A stretch of 64,000 nucleotides of DNA. Origin: Taenia hydatigena (lineage: Eukaryota > Platyhelminthes > Cestoda > Cyclophyllidea > Taeniidae). Each line of letters opens with the position of its first letter. The first letter of the stretch is position 1. The notes under the pieces are model-generated. The model was given only the letters and a program-made list of their open reading frames with translations, ran no database searches and was not told the origin of the DNA. This document shows, in pieces, positions 38,161 through 49,600 of this stretch. The translations under genes and the position numbers were made by a program. Where the stretch lies: the NCBI GenBank assembly GCA_036345935.2, contig JADWOT020001715.1, positions 1 to 64,000 of the forward strand, given 5' to 3'.

Positions 38161-38985
38161 AATGTCAATCAAGGCAGTGGATTTATACGCTGTGCGACGA
38201 TGGAGTAGGTTGCACATTGGCGCCTCAGTCGCTGAAGAATCTTTACGACTTTAGCTTAGACTTGTTCCCATCGCCTCTACTGAAGTTACAGGAGACGACA
38301 TTTAGTTCCCCAGTGGAGGAGGAAATACTCAAATACCCTTTCGGAGGGCACTGCAGCCATATCCGCGTCTAAGGAACACGATAAATTCGACCGATATGGT
38401 CACTGCAACAATTTGCAAGATGTAGCTGTCACAGTGCATTTGTGAATAGACTTCGAGAAAAGGATGCAAGACGAATTCATTGAGGTACAACACAGGTCTC
38501 ACCAACCTCTCGGTTGGAGTGGAGAGTAAGAGAGAACTAAAACTTTAAATTCTGCACTTTTTCAGCAATCCCTTAGAGCACATTAGATGCACCACCACAG
38601 ACAGACACATCCTCGTCATTCTTAAGATTCGGACCATCACTGACCTCACGTGAAGTCCAAAATGAAAGAGTTTCGTTCCTTTTTGAACCAACAGAGCTTA
38701 TCCAACGAAAAAAAACGCCGCAATCAAAACACGCAACGCGCCCACCATATCGACAGGCAATACACCAAACACGACCGATGACCTTGAACCTGCCAAAATT
38801 AAGGACCACTTTCGAGCAAACATCTTTTCATCTTAAGAATTCTTGAATACACACAAAACACATCCTCAAGCTTGGCCTTAGAACAACCGCTAAAATTGAC
38901 CTTTGCGAGCACATAAAAACCAAATGCAACTCATCTTTGAAAATTGCATCCTATTATAGAAAGCATTATACGTCATGCAAACTTG
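38161..38985. repeat. Repeat block U3, copy in unit A
   Basis: Second copy of the block at 12781-13615. It is followed by A-only sequence up to about 39655. Confidence 0.8.
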
Positions 38986-39655
38986 CCAGCATTCATTCCA
39001 AAAAGGGTGTCAGAACGTTACGCACCACATGCGAAAAATTGAAACGCCATCCTCGATCAGGCTGGTTATTTTGTTACAAACTTGCTAGCCTAGATGACAG
39101 GGTATCAACACAACCCTTGTGAATGGTGAAAGGGTGGCTTCTGTCGACAATAATTATTACACAAGGGATGGGGATTTAGCGAGCTTCCCGTTTGTCTCCT
39201 CGTCTTCTGCCTCAAAATGCTTTGGACTTTATTGCAAACCTAAGTTGCTCGGATCACTATTTTCCGTTTCTCTTCTGAGGAATTCTGACGAAACCTTCAT
39301 CACTAGGTGCGCTATGACTGCCTCTTCGTCTCCCCAAGTCCCATTTCAACAACAAAAGTACTGCACAAATCCTTCGTCTTGCTGGCCCCGCCTTTAGTAC
39401 TGCCCTTGTTGAATGCCTTTCTTCCAGCCATTACAGTTCAAACTTTGTTTTCGCATCTGATCAGTGGTGCACCTATGCAGAGCCACAGGTGCAATATTAA
39501 GCGAGCGATAGCTATAAACCCAGCGGTGCGATGTGGACAAAACAATTGGTAGGTGTTAGAACGTTTCCATATGGCGTGGACTATGAATGCTACAATGGGC
39601 GGAAGCAGGCACGAAATTAAATCGTGCAGTATCCTCGCTTCCTCCTCCTTCTACT
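38850..39655. other. Sequence present in unit A, absent from B
   Basis: The alignment to B jumps here from offset about 16.89 kb to 16.085 kb, so about 0.8 kb is missing from B or inserted in A. A 92-codon frame (39119-39397) lies within it without a recognisable domain. Its first part overlaps the tail of U3, which the block near 13600 also has, so deletion from B is the simpler explanation for that part. Confidence 0.65.
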
Positions 39656-41315
39656 CCTCCCCATCTTTTCAGTGTTGACACAATCGCCAGCACAACTAAT
39701 CAACGTGACAACAAGCTCGCTTCCCTCCCCCAACCCACCAGTGCTACACTCCAGTTGGCCGGCCGAGCTTGCAACCATGCCATTCGCACCCAATGCTTGT
39801 GCCCAGCTAAACAAAAGGTCACATCTACCGCTATTGTCCATGCATCCAAGATGGAGACCTCTCCGCCAATGACTCCGCAAACTTGCATTGCCTACCATTC
39901 CACAAACTCATAAAATGTTACCTCACCACCGCCACCACAGTAATTTTGTGGTATCTGAAAAGGGGGAAAGCAGACGATGGAAGAGCCGATGTGTGAATGT
40001 CCAACGCGCCGCAAAGCTAACGCCTCCGAACATAACTTCTAATAGGAAAAAAGGCACCTTAACAAGCAAACATTTAAGGCTGCCACAAAGTACAGTCTGC
40101 AAAGTGATGCGAAAGCTCCCACCGGTCACTCCATCGCTTCCGCTGTGTTCACCTCACCCAGACGTCAACACATGCCGTCAAAGCTTAACCTACCATTAAG
40201 CCATCACCGAGAGCCTCTACACAACACGTTCCGCAAAGATCACATCAGCAAAAAAATGACCCCTGTCCCCAAGTCAATGAGCGGTAGAGCCGTTAAGTGT
40301 CCCACGCCCTCCATATATGATATGCGCTCCACCAACACGGAAATAATGGTAATGGAAACAACGCACCTTTTACCATACATAAAGTACGAAAGAACCTACG
40401 GATAAATGATGAAAGCATGCTTCTACCCTAAATGAGATCGCACATCATGTCTGTAGATGCACACGAAAGACAGAAAAATCCACATACAGCAATCCCGTCT
40501 TACCTGAGGAGCGTGTAAAGTGATAGCGAAGGCAAGAGCCACACTCATTGCCGACAGATGATACGCCTATTCTTGGCAAAGGAAGAAGTCTTGACAGGAA
40601 CTACAGCTACCTCTTCGGCGTCTATTTCGGCATGTAAACAGACAAAGAGAATGCGTTGAAAGTCCCGTAGACATAAAAAATACTTATTAGCAAGGAAGTA
40701 ATGAAGAGGCACCAAGAACTCAGTTAAACCAAAACACTTCTCAACAAAATTACGACCCATTGATCGAAGTCCACAGACATTGAGGAGCAAACTAATTAAC
40801 AAATCGCCAAAAGTCTTAATTTACCACGTAAAGCATTGTACAGAAAGAAATGAACGCAACTAGACCTCGCAGTTGGGAAACAAAACGTCTTACCAGTCGC
40901 ATTATGAAACCTTCGCGTTTATTCTAGCAAGTAGACGTATAAAGGAAGCCAGTTGGCATGCAAAAGACATAATAACAACTGACAAACCAAAACCAAAAAG
41001 AGGTGCCAAATACTTACCAGATTTCCAACTTATTGGAGCAAGTCAAGCCCCATTAACCGAAAACAATGGTCACTAAAATGTACACCACTTACGTACCTCA
41101 CGTACAAATCTGGCCAATCACTTTATTCTTTGCCCGGTAAAACAAATAAACTTCTAATTTTTGTGTGTCTTTAATAAGTCAAAGGTCTTTACAAATACCT
41201 AACTTTTTTGGCTTTTATCGAAAATTTAAAGGAATGAAATACAAGTATCATTTGCATATTTGTCTGGTGTAAGTAAGAAAAATAGCAACAAAAGCTAGAC
41301 GTAACAAAGCTTTTG

Positions 41316-41499
41316 TAATACTTCGTTCGTTTAGACTGCCGGTATTGGTCAGGGTCACAGAGGTAACCATATTACCCTAGCTGCTAAGGTCGGTCTCCGG
41401 ACCATGCCAGCAGCTTATTTCCCTTTGCCTGTTGAATATACATAATCTGCTCTAGTATTTTGCCTTCTTTTTCCTTCAAGGAAGCCTCAGGACGATACA
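41316..41499 (-). mobile_element. SINE-like short element S3, insertion in unit A
   Basis: In plus-strand reading it begins TAATACTTCGTTCGTTT and ends GGACGATACA, the reverse of S1/S2. Unit B has the flanking sequences joined without the element (around 57985-58020, GCAAAATCTGG...TTAAAATGAG), giving an empty site. Possible imperfect flanking repeats GCTT/GCCTT are seen. Confidence 0.85.
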
Positions 41500-41841
41500 G
41501 CCTTAAAATAACATTACAAGAGCCATAAACTAGTAATATGTGCAATGTGGCTAACAACCCAGCGTTTGCTTTGACTTTTCACTTGCATATCTTAACGATT
41601 ATTAAGTTTCTCTTTTTTGCAACTAAATCGATTTATATTATTTGATGCTGCTTTGATTTATTTTAATGGTTTTTATGAATTTTAACAGGAGCTTAAATAG
41701 CCCTGTCACTCTAGTCCTGATACACAGGCAAGTGACTGGCACAGTATCTGTGACGCCGCCAGACGTCCTCTAAACGTTAAGAAGAAAATCGGAAAACGAA
41801 AAAGCAGAATTACAAATATAACCTGTGGCAAGCAGGGGCTG

Positions 41842-41900
41842 TAGTACTTTGTTTGTTGGAACTATCAGTATCGATGAAGGTCACAGGGGTGACCATTTTT
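41842..41900 (-). mobile_element. Truncated short-element fragment
   Basis: TAGTACTTTGTTTGTTGGAA followed by ATC.GT...GGTCACAGGGGTGACC matches only the tail third of the family. It marks the boundary between unit A and the homeobox block. Confidence 0.7.
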
Positions 41901-42900
41901 GACTACTTAATCGTAGACAATCGGTCACTACACACTAATGACTGTCTTTTAAACATGTTCTTTTAACACTTTAATGCTTCGCCAGCCTGAGTCTCCGTCA
42001 AGTTGATGCGACGCACCAGTTCTTTGCGTTCATGCATATTGATGTAGTTTTTCCTGCTAAAGTATTTCATCATCCCACCAATTTGGTACGGAGTAAAGAG
42101 AACCCTGCGTCTGCCTTGTCTGTGTGCCCCAGATACTGTCTGACGTACCTGAAGTTGTTCTGCGGTTGGCAGTGTAAAGAAGCTTGCTGAATCAGGCATA
42201 GATACGGCAGCAGCAAGTTGCTGGAAACGGAAGTGTTTTATAATTGAGAAGTTTGTCGAAAGTTGTTGACACGTGCTTGACGGTGAGAACGGTTGCTGCA
42301 CCTGTGGCTGTAGCAGCTGCTGACTTAGCTCTGATGAGGTGTCAAATGGGAGTGGGTTTGGCGTTGGGAAGTTCGGCATCGTAGTGGTAGTTTGAGGTTG
42401 GCCTGAGCTTCCACTATGCTTTTGAGACGAAGACAAGTCGATGCAGGATGTCTGTTGTTGTACAGACTTCGGAGAGCTTATGGATTTCGGAATGCGTGTG
42501 GAATGTACGGGCATTGCCCCTAAGATATTCTATTCATTTAAAGCAGCCTCATCACTTTTCAACCGGTTTAGTGACGAAGGATTTAGTTGGATTTGTTTGC
42601 CTTCGTAGTCGTTCTGTAGCGAATGCATAAGGGGGAAGTGGATCTTGAAATAACTGGCGATTTTGCCAGAGCAGAGACCGTCTCGTCCGCCTTTTGTGAG
42701 GTAGATGTCGCTTGTTTAACTTGCTGTTGTAAGATTGGTAACAAAGCTGATACGGCTAATTGTTAAGCATGCGATTTTGTCCCTCCTCTGGGTACAAGTG
42801 GGCATTCCGCGTTGGTGCATCTGTGCAAACAAAACGAGTGAAATAAGAACATGTGCATTTGCATGTAAGTAGATGCTGTCATTACAGTTATTTGTGTCAA
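41883..42900. repeat. Homeobox-bearing block, copy 2
   Basis: Direct relative of 11540-12262, including the homeobox exon and flanking non-coding sequence out to the TGCATTTGCATGTAAGTAGATG segment near 42860. Confidence 0.8.
41987..42514 (-). CDS. Homeobox exon, homeodomain residues 1-44, open reading frame
   Basis: The 176-codon frame from ATG at 42514 is rich in Ser, Gln, Pro and Thr and ends in a partial homeodomain (codons 133-176). RRRVLFTPYQIGGMMKYF gives positions 3-20 and ERKELVRRINLTETQ gives 30-44. Phe8, Phe20, Tyr25, Arg31, Leu34 and Leu40 are all in place; Glu15 is Gly and Leu16 is Met. Homology stops at Gln44, precisely where many homeobox genes have an intron, so the WFQNR helix should be on another exon toward lower coordinates; I did not find it. 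The donor here is CAG/GC (41986-41985), while the broken paralogue has CAG/GT. RVLF suggests an NK-like class and LTETQ also fits Msx/bagpipe, so I give no symbol. A TAG lies six codons upstream of the ATG. It may be a live exon or a recently silenced one. Confidence 0.65.
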
Positions 42901-42909
42901 GTGCTCATT

Positions 42910-43245
42910 CATGCGATAACCAAAGATTTAATTCTTCTGTCACACACGATGGTGGATGTCTCAATCCCTCTAACTAAAGCGTCAGCGAGCGGTCTAATCC
43001 GAAATTTTTGGCTCATTTTACCGTCAAGGAACAGATTTATTTGACCAATAGTTTGGTTAACATCTGTAAAGTGTCTCAAGGTCGAAGACGTCTCCAGAAC
43101 CCCTTCAGCAAAGCGGAAATCGATGAGTCTAAATGTTGACATGATCGCGACCGGCACGCCTCATTTAAAGATCGGTGCTTCAAATACCTGCGAAGGCAAA
43201 ACACTTTTCCCAACTTTTCGAAAGTTACACTTGATTGCTGATCCT
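42910..43245 (-). pseudogene. Kinesin-motor-like remnant
   Basis: On the minus strand one frame reads RSLNEACRSRSC (about 43174-43140), resembling the kinesin switch I N..SSRSH. The next frame reads STFRLIDFRFAE, resembling switch II S.L.LVDLAGSE, at 43139-43104. It continues with VNQTIGQINLFLDGK (compare INRSL..LG.VI.AL.DGK) and IRPLADALVRGI (compare IPYRDSKLTRLL). The order is that of a kinesin motor domain, but the 25-30 residues normally between switch I and switch II are missing and the frame shifts there. The key glycine and serine of AGSE are lost. Kinesins are microtubule motor ATPases. This fragment cannot encode one. Chance resemblance is possible; the series of four ordered motifs is what persuades me. 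Confidence 0.42.
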
Positions 43246-46200
43246 CATACATCCTGGATAATGGTGTTCTCGCTCACGTGCCTGTTGTTCCCCTCCTCTC
43301 CCCTTTTGATCAGGATTAAGCTCCATGCAGATTCCTTCGCGAAATACCCACTGGAAAACTACAGAATGACCGTGTCTTCTTCGCGCACTCTTTGCATTTG
43401 TGTATCATGCCGCCCTCTCAGAAGTCTACCATTTGTCTCCTGTCTGGCTGGTGATCTCAATGGCATTTAGGAGACACGTGCGCACATTTCCAAGTTAAGA
43501 TAATTGTTGGCACACCTTGTAAGCAGTGCAGATTCTGTTACGCCCAATTTCTAAATTTACGATTCTAAAGTTGCATAATTTGATAACTTGTGGCACTGCT
43601 AAGTGGAATTAGAAGGCTCTACACTTTTATTCAGTAAAATTACTCAGCAAAATCAGCCAAGTCATCTCACAGTGCAAAAGACTTAAGTGTCGAGCATCTG
43701 GTCAGAATCCCTCTTCTACTTTTTAACCTTATACTAGCATAGTCTATGCAAGTCAGTGGCAGCGAGATTGAGGCGGCAACAAGTTGCATGGATTTTGTCA
43801 ATGCGAAAAACGTCATTGGCACTTGTTATTAGCATAATAGCGCCTGTGAACGAACGCTGAAGTACCGTGTTTTAGCATTAGTGGATCAAAGTTGAAACGC
43901 CCAACTAAAGACTGATCAGTCTACAAAACGCAAGAGGGGAAATGGTTGCATTTACTTCCACAAGGCGAGGAGATGGTAAAATAAAACGCACTGCTGCAGG
44001 AGAAGCTAATGATTTTCGAAGTCGACCGTAAGTAAATGGCTTACAAATGGCCTGGTCTCAGTCACCTCTGTTCGAGTTCCCCCACCACGCAGACATCACT
44101 AACTCGGAAGAATGGCATTGAAGATCGAAACCACAGACGTTGTTTCTGCTACACCCCTCATTTCAGAGACGATGTTGCAATACCCAAGTGTTAGCATCGC
44201 TATTTTCCCTTCCCTCATCGTAGTACCAATTTTCTTAGTTGACAGAATACGGAGGAAGTGTGGTCAGGTTAACATCAAAAACTGTCTTAAGAACAGTTCT
44301 GCATGCATGTAATGAGTTTAGCGATTCTATCTTCCACCTCTACATTGTATGCTTCAGGGGTGAGCAGAGTGGATACATTTTACTGGTTAGGTGTTATCCA
44401 AGTGATTTGGACTTACAGGGAGTGGAAGGTGATTTGCTTTTTGGAGGTCAATGATCTTCACTCAGTCTCTTGATTGTCGTACGCTGACCGCTAATCATTA
44501 GAGAAGTGCGTTGAAACAAGTCCCCATTACCACCCATTCGTTCCGTCACTCACTGGAGATGTGATTTACGCACTTCAAAGTTTGTTTGGACTAACAATTG
44601 AGAACGCACAGACAGAAGCTTAAATGCTTGATTTGGAAAACTGACCTAGGCACTGCGTCATTTGGGAGACTTAGAAACTAGGATTGCCTCATTTTTAACC
44701 CGTTTGTTGCCAAGACAACGGCGTTAATCTAGCTAAAGAAGAATTCTCGTCCTCATCAGATAGAAATTCATTTATAGTTCATGTGTATTTTTTAAATAGG
44801 CAAATAAGTCAGGGATCAACTAAAAGGGATTTTTGCACATGAAATTGAGCCCATGCGCTCGTTATTTCTGACCGTTTTGCAGAGCCTTATCAAAAGGCGA
44901 TATTCATAATACGAGTTAATTGGGGAGAACTTTGCAAATGCACACGCTTGCGATAATTGTTAGGCAAGGATTTTACAAAATCCAAAGATGCTTAAAACAC
45001 GCACAATGCTGCGTTATTGCCCACTACATCTTCGAAGGCGATTGGCTTAAATGAGCCAAGTACGCGCTCGTTGCGTTGCGCTGATTGGACGCAGTAGAAA
45101 TCGGCATGGTTGTAAAATTAACGGTCTGGTGAAGGTTGACCAATCATTGCCTTCTGACTTGGGATCTTGTCCAAAAGTGTAAATCCAGTTGAAAATATTC
45201 GTGCCACAAAGATACAAAGTGAAAGGCTATTCTGCTTCGCTTTACGTAGAAGTCATTGCAAGCACAATGGGTAGCCGATTAGCAAAAGTGGTCCAATTCG
45301 ATAATTAGCCTTTATTAAAGCACAATTGAAGTAAAACAGAAGATAATCATTTTCAATGCGAATAGAACCAAAAATCCTTTTATGTGGGTTTTCTGTAGCT
45401 TAAAGCAAAATGCGAATCTGTGATGAATGAAGACTTGATAAATGTCCCAAATTCCAAATTGCGTGTTATTCGATCCCAGTAGGCAACATTTTGCACATCT
45501 CTACACCCAAATTTGTGCCTTAGGATGGTGTCATTCTTAGTGATTCTCTACAGTCTGCGACCATAATCTACATAGGTTCACTAATGCACTTGAAGAAGGC
45601 ATAGCATTGTTAAATCGCTTGTGCTCTTGGAGCAGGCAACTCGAAATCCATTACCATCATTTCCATCAAACTTCGAGTTCTCAGATCTCCATACCTATTC
45701 AACCCACGCTACCATCATACGACATGAGGTGATGAGGGACATCGTTTCAAAGGATGTGAAGTATAACGGATAAAATAACTAATGCGGTGTCTAGATCTCA
45801 TCTAAACGCAAAGGCTAAAAGATGGTTGTTTTGCCTGAAGAGGTCTTGCGCTGCCATGCATCAGGTTTTCCCAATTTCTTCAGAGGTTACTAATTAGATG
45901 TACTGCAGCGGCAAGCGTTTGATCTTCTGGAGGGACTAGTAGGGAACGCCTTTGTTCGCGATTGGGAAAAATATGAAGTGTAGACTATCGAGGCTATGGC
46001 TGGATGATTTGTGAGTCTTACCACCCAACACTGCAGTGCAAAACTGCTTCTCATCACAAGTCAGTCACTCAGTTAGCAAGCAATCGGAAATGCATCGCGC
46101 AACTTTATGAGCCATGCAATAGAAGAAAATGCAATGCTAGTAGACTCGAAAGCATATTTTTTATATGGCGAGCCTTCATAGTTCTCCTAATTGATGTAAT

Positions 46201-46649
46201 TGTTAGCGGTTGTTTCGTCATCACTGTTATTTGTTGCTGCGAGTTCTTAGCACTCCAACATCCGATTCTTGCGCTACAAAAAATAGAGAAATACAACTTG
46301 ATAAGTAGTGTATCCATTATGCGAATGCTACTTTTCAAGTTGCTTCTCCATCGCACTCTTATCTAATAGCCATGTTGGGGAGGAAATCAAGGTTTGACAA
46401 TAGAGATAACGCGAAGCATTTTAAGGCACACAAGTATCAATAGTCCTTTGCATTCTCTTCCGCCTCCGTGACGCGCGCAATGATGCACGAGTGTCAGCTG
46501 AAGTGGAGAAGCACAAAGGCAAATGACATTTGCTTCCAAGAAACCACCAGACACTAAGAACCCCGGCGTTCTGTCGCCTTCCACCACTCAGCTTGATTCC
46601 CAAGTTATCGTCGTTTCCACCACCCAATTCTTCGTCAGTGCTTCAGTAC
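43246..46649. other. No gene recognised
   Basis: Unique DNA between the homeobox block and unit B. A 120-codon plus-strand frame (46004-46366) contains a hydrophobic stretch (AFIVLLIDVIVSGCFVITV) that could span a membrane, but no family is recognisable. Frames at 44112-44454 are short and overlapping. Confidence 0.5.
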
Positions 46650-49600
46650 TTCTTTGTGGCTACTCACCTTTGATCTGCTTCTCAGCCTTAATCGCTACTG
46701 CTTCCACCTCAATCTCTCTGATACCCCCAATCGCACATTTCACCGTTTTAACTTCAAAAGACCAGAAGAGGTTAAAAGCATAAAAATTGTGGATAAGCTA
46801 TGCCACCGGCTTCTCCTCCCCTGCTTTATCTTCCCTTCCGTCCCCCTATCCTCATTTTCTTCACAACTGGTATCCTAGTGTTTCACTTATCAAGAATGAA
46901 CTATGAGCAGCGACTTCGATTGTGGCGTTCAATGGAAAATTATATTCCTTCCACAAAATTGATTTCTGCGTACCCTACCCGAATACATGGCTAGGAAAGT
47001 GGGTCAATAGAGTTGCCAATGCATAACAGGCATCCTCTCAAGAAAAGCCGAGGGCAAGCAATCACAACGAGGCAGCGCATTTAAGTCAAAGCACATTAGC
47101 ATCGGCGGTTCTTCTTATTCTCTTCCTCCTCTTTTGCATGCACTAAGATGCACATAACTTAATCAAGTCACGAAAGCACAGAAGTGAGTGGCGCCAGCTC
47201 CCTCAAAACCACCTCCTAGTAGTTCTGTCAAAAGTCCACACCTGGATGGAACTGGGCGGCACCACACGGCACGTGTTGCAATCGATTTACACGTGTCAGG
47301 TTCGAATTGGTTCGCCACACGACAAACTGTCAGACATGCTGATCTACGTGTTGCACGCCTACATTTATTCATCTCGCTTTACCACCTTGCCGTTCATGCC
47401 ATTCAGTTATTCGTCGGTGCTTCTCTCCTGCCTCGTTTCATTCTTGCCCCAAGCCGTATCTGTATCATTTACTTCCGTCGCAACCCTCTCCATCTCCTCA
47501 TCACTCCAAGGCTTTCAATCCTTAATTTTAGAGACGCTGAAAGGGGGAAAACAGATAGATATCATAGAAATTAGGGGTGAATTTTGGTGCTAACACCCCT
47601 TCTTCTACCTGTGCTACCTTCTACTCCTGGAATTCACTTGCATGCGTCATTTCATTATTTTCACATTCGATATCCAGCATAATCACGTGGAAAGAGAGCT
47701 ATGACTAGGCAGTTCACGTGTCATTGGGAAGATTTTTTCAAATTTTGCCTAGACACGTGTCAAGATGAGTAAGCGATTGAACCAGTTCAGGAATAGATGG
47801 TAGAAATATAGAAAGCAGTAAAGAAGGCTACACCAGAGCAATGTGGGGAGTCATCCTACAACGTTTATTTCCAATCCTTTTCTGTCCATCTCCACTCTTA
47901 CTCCAGCGAATTCTTATCTCTTCGCATCTACCTCAATCATTTCCTGTCTCATTTAGCTGAAAATTCATGTTACCCAACTCCTGCCGAATAAACGCACAGA
48001 CCACCATCGCCTTTTGTAATGCAAAACAACAATTATTCCAAGCACAGAAGTAGGAGTACGCATCAGAAATGCCCCTTCGTTGGCTCAATAGCAATAGCTA
48101 GGGGCGGGTTGTTAAGCTCTCATCTACCGAGCATGCTCCATCCCCACAGGCGTCTTATGCATTAAATTTAAGTCCGCCTTAACATTTTAATTAGGCCTGC
48201 AGTAATATAAATTGGGGTCTTCTCCTTCTTTCTCGCAGACACCAGAGATCAAAGTACGCATGGAAAGGCAAAGACTCTTGTCCACGCCTTCTTCCTCATG
48301 TCTTACTCCAACGCATCTTCTGAGATTGTTTCCTTTGTCGCCTACTGCACTCTATACACTCACACGTATTGCGCCTTGCAAGAGACAAATTTTCTCCATA
48401 TGGTGCATGAGTTTTGCCAGTTTCGTGTGCCGCACCCACTTCAGTCTGAAATAAGCGGAGGTATAGAGTTACAGGAAGAAAAAAGCAATTAGATGAAGAA
48501 AAGTCATTTGGTAGATGTCTAATAGAATGTTAGCAAAGTGGGGAGTTGAGATGGAATGGCCAAAGAACTAGCCACCTTACGAACGAACAAAGGAGAGTTT
48601 ATTGCGCATAGGACGAAAACGTCGAGTCAATCAGCTGGAAAAACAAGCTAGAAGTTGAGAATAAGATGAATGTGCCTTCACAACCACATGCACACAAGCA
48701 AGCACAAGTTTCTATCTGTTTTTGTGAGATATCAATTCGGGCGACTACCCCAACGATGGAAATAAAGGTAAACAGTCCCACGCATACAAACTTAGGCAAG
48801 CAGTCAGAGAGGCGTAGATACATAGTGAAAATAGAGCAGGCGGTCTGGAGTGGAAAGCCAAAGGCAAAGGCAGAACCCTAACCCTGAATCGCTAGGTAGA
48901 GGACTCGTGACTAGCAAATTATGCTCCAGTCAGACGCGACACGTTCCAGTGAAACTCACGCCTCTCCTGCCAAAATCACAACATTTTAGTGCATCAAAGG
49001 ACCCAATTTACGAAAGAGGTGGAAAGCAGTCACCGCTGATGAAACCAAAATGATGAGCGGTTTGATTAGCTTAAAGACTTGTGTTGCCTAACAAAATACA
49101 CAATCTGCAGTTAAATTGTGCTTTAGAAATTATGAACTTCAAGCGTATTTATTTCCGGTCTTAAACGATACATGATGTATTACATTTCCTATGCAGGACC
49201 AAATGACTAAGATTCATAGACATTATTCGAATAAAATCTATCACTAATTAAGCGCGGGTGTCCAAATTCAGTAAAATTTATTCATTGCACTTGCAGCATC
49301 AACTAAAATGCGGCAACCCCTTACGTCGAATTGCTTTGGCATACGGAGGTGGACACAAGTGAAGTTTTGGGCGGCCCATTGGCCCAAAATATCCGTGATT
49401 ATGCAAAAACAGGTCTAATTGACGTCACCACGCTAGCCGTTTGATAGCATGTCATCTCAATCTGTCTTAGTAATTACAATTTATTATTCAAATCAACTTA
49501 GACTTGCCAAAACCTAGCCTAAACCATTACGCATAGTTTATGCACTCACTCACCAATCAACACAAAAGTGGTGCGCTAAACATTCATTTTTATTTAATGA

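Larger units (their letters stand above)
28140..41850. repeat. Segmental duplication unit A
   Basis: Unit A is collinear with unit B (46650-58350). The offset falls stepwise from about 18.5 kb at the left, through 18.2 and 17.06 kb, to about 16.1 kb and then 16.5-16.7 kb at the right. The steps mark sequence present in A only: about 28480-28790, 30640-31826 and 38850-39655. Matched stretches look 80-90 percent identical by eye. It includes a synaptogyrin-like remnant, one copy of block U3, an inverted C-related segment and a short-element insertion. Confidence 0.9.

Noticed and set aside
38670..38720. Minus-strand CWFKKER as a homeodomain helix 3
   Set aside because: The other two copies of block U3 do not conserve it and the residues do not fit beyond W and F.
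47290..47312. GGTTCGAATTGG resembling a tRNA box B
   Set aside because: No box A or cloverleaf upstream, and the unit A copy (29079) differs at key positions.
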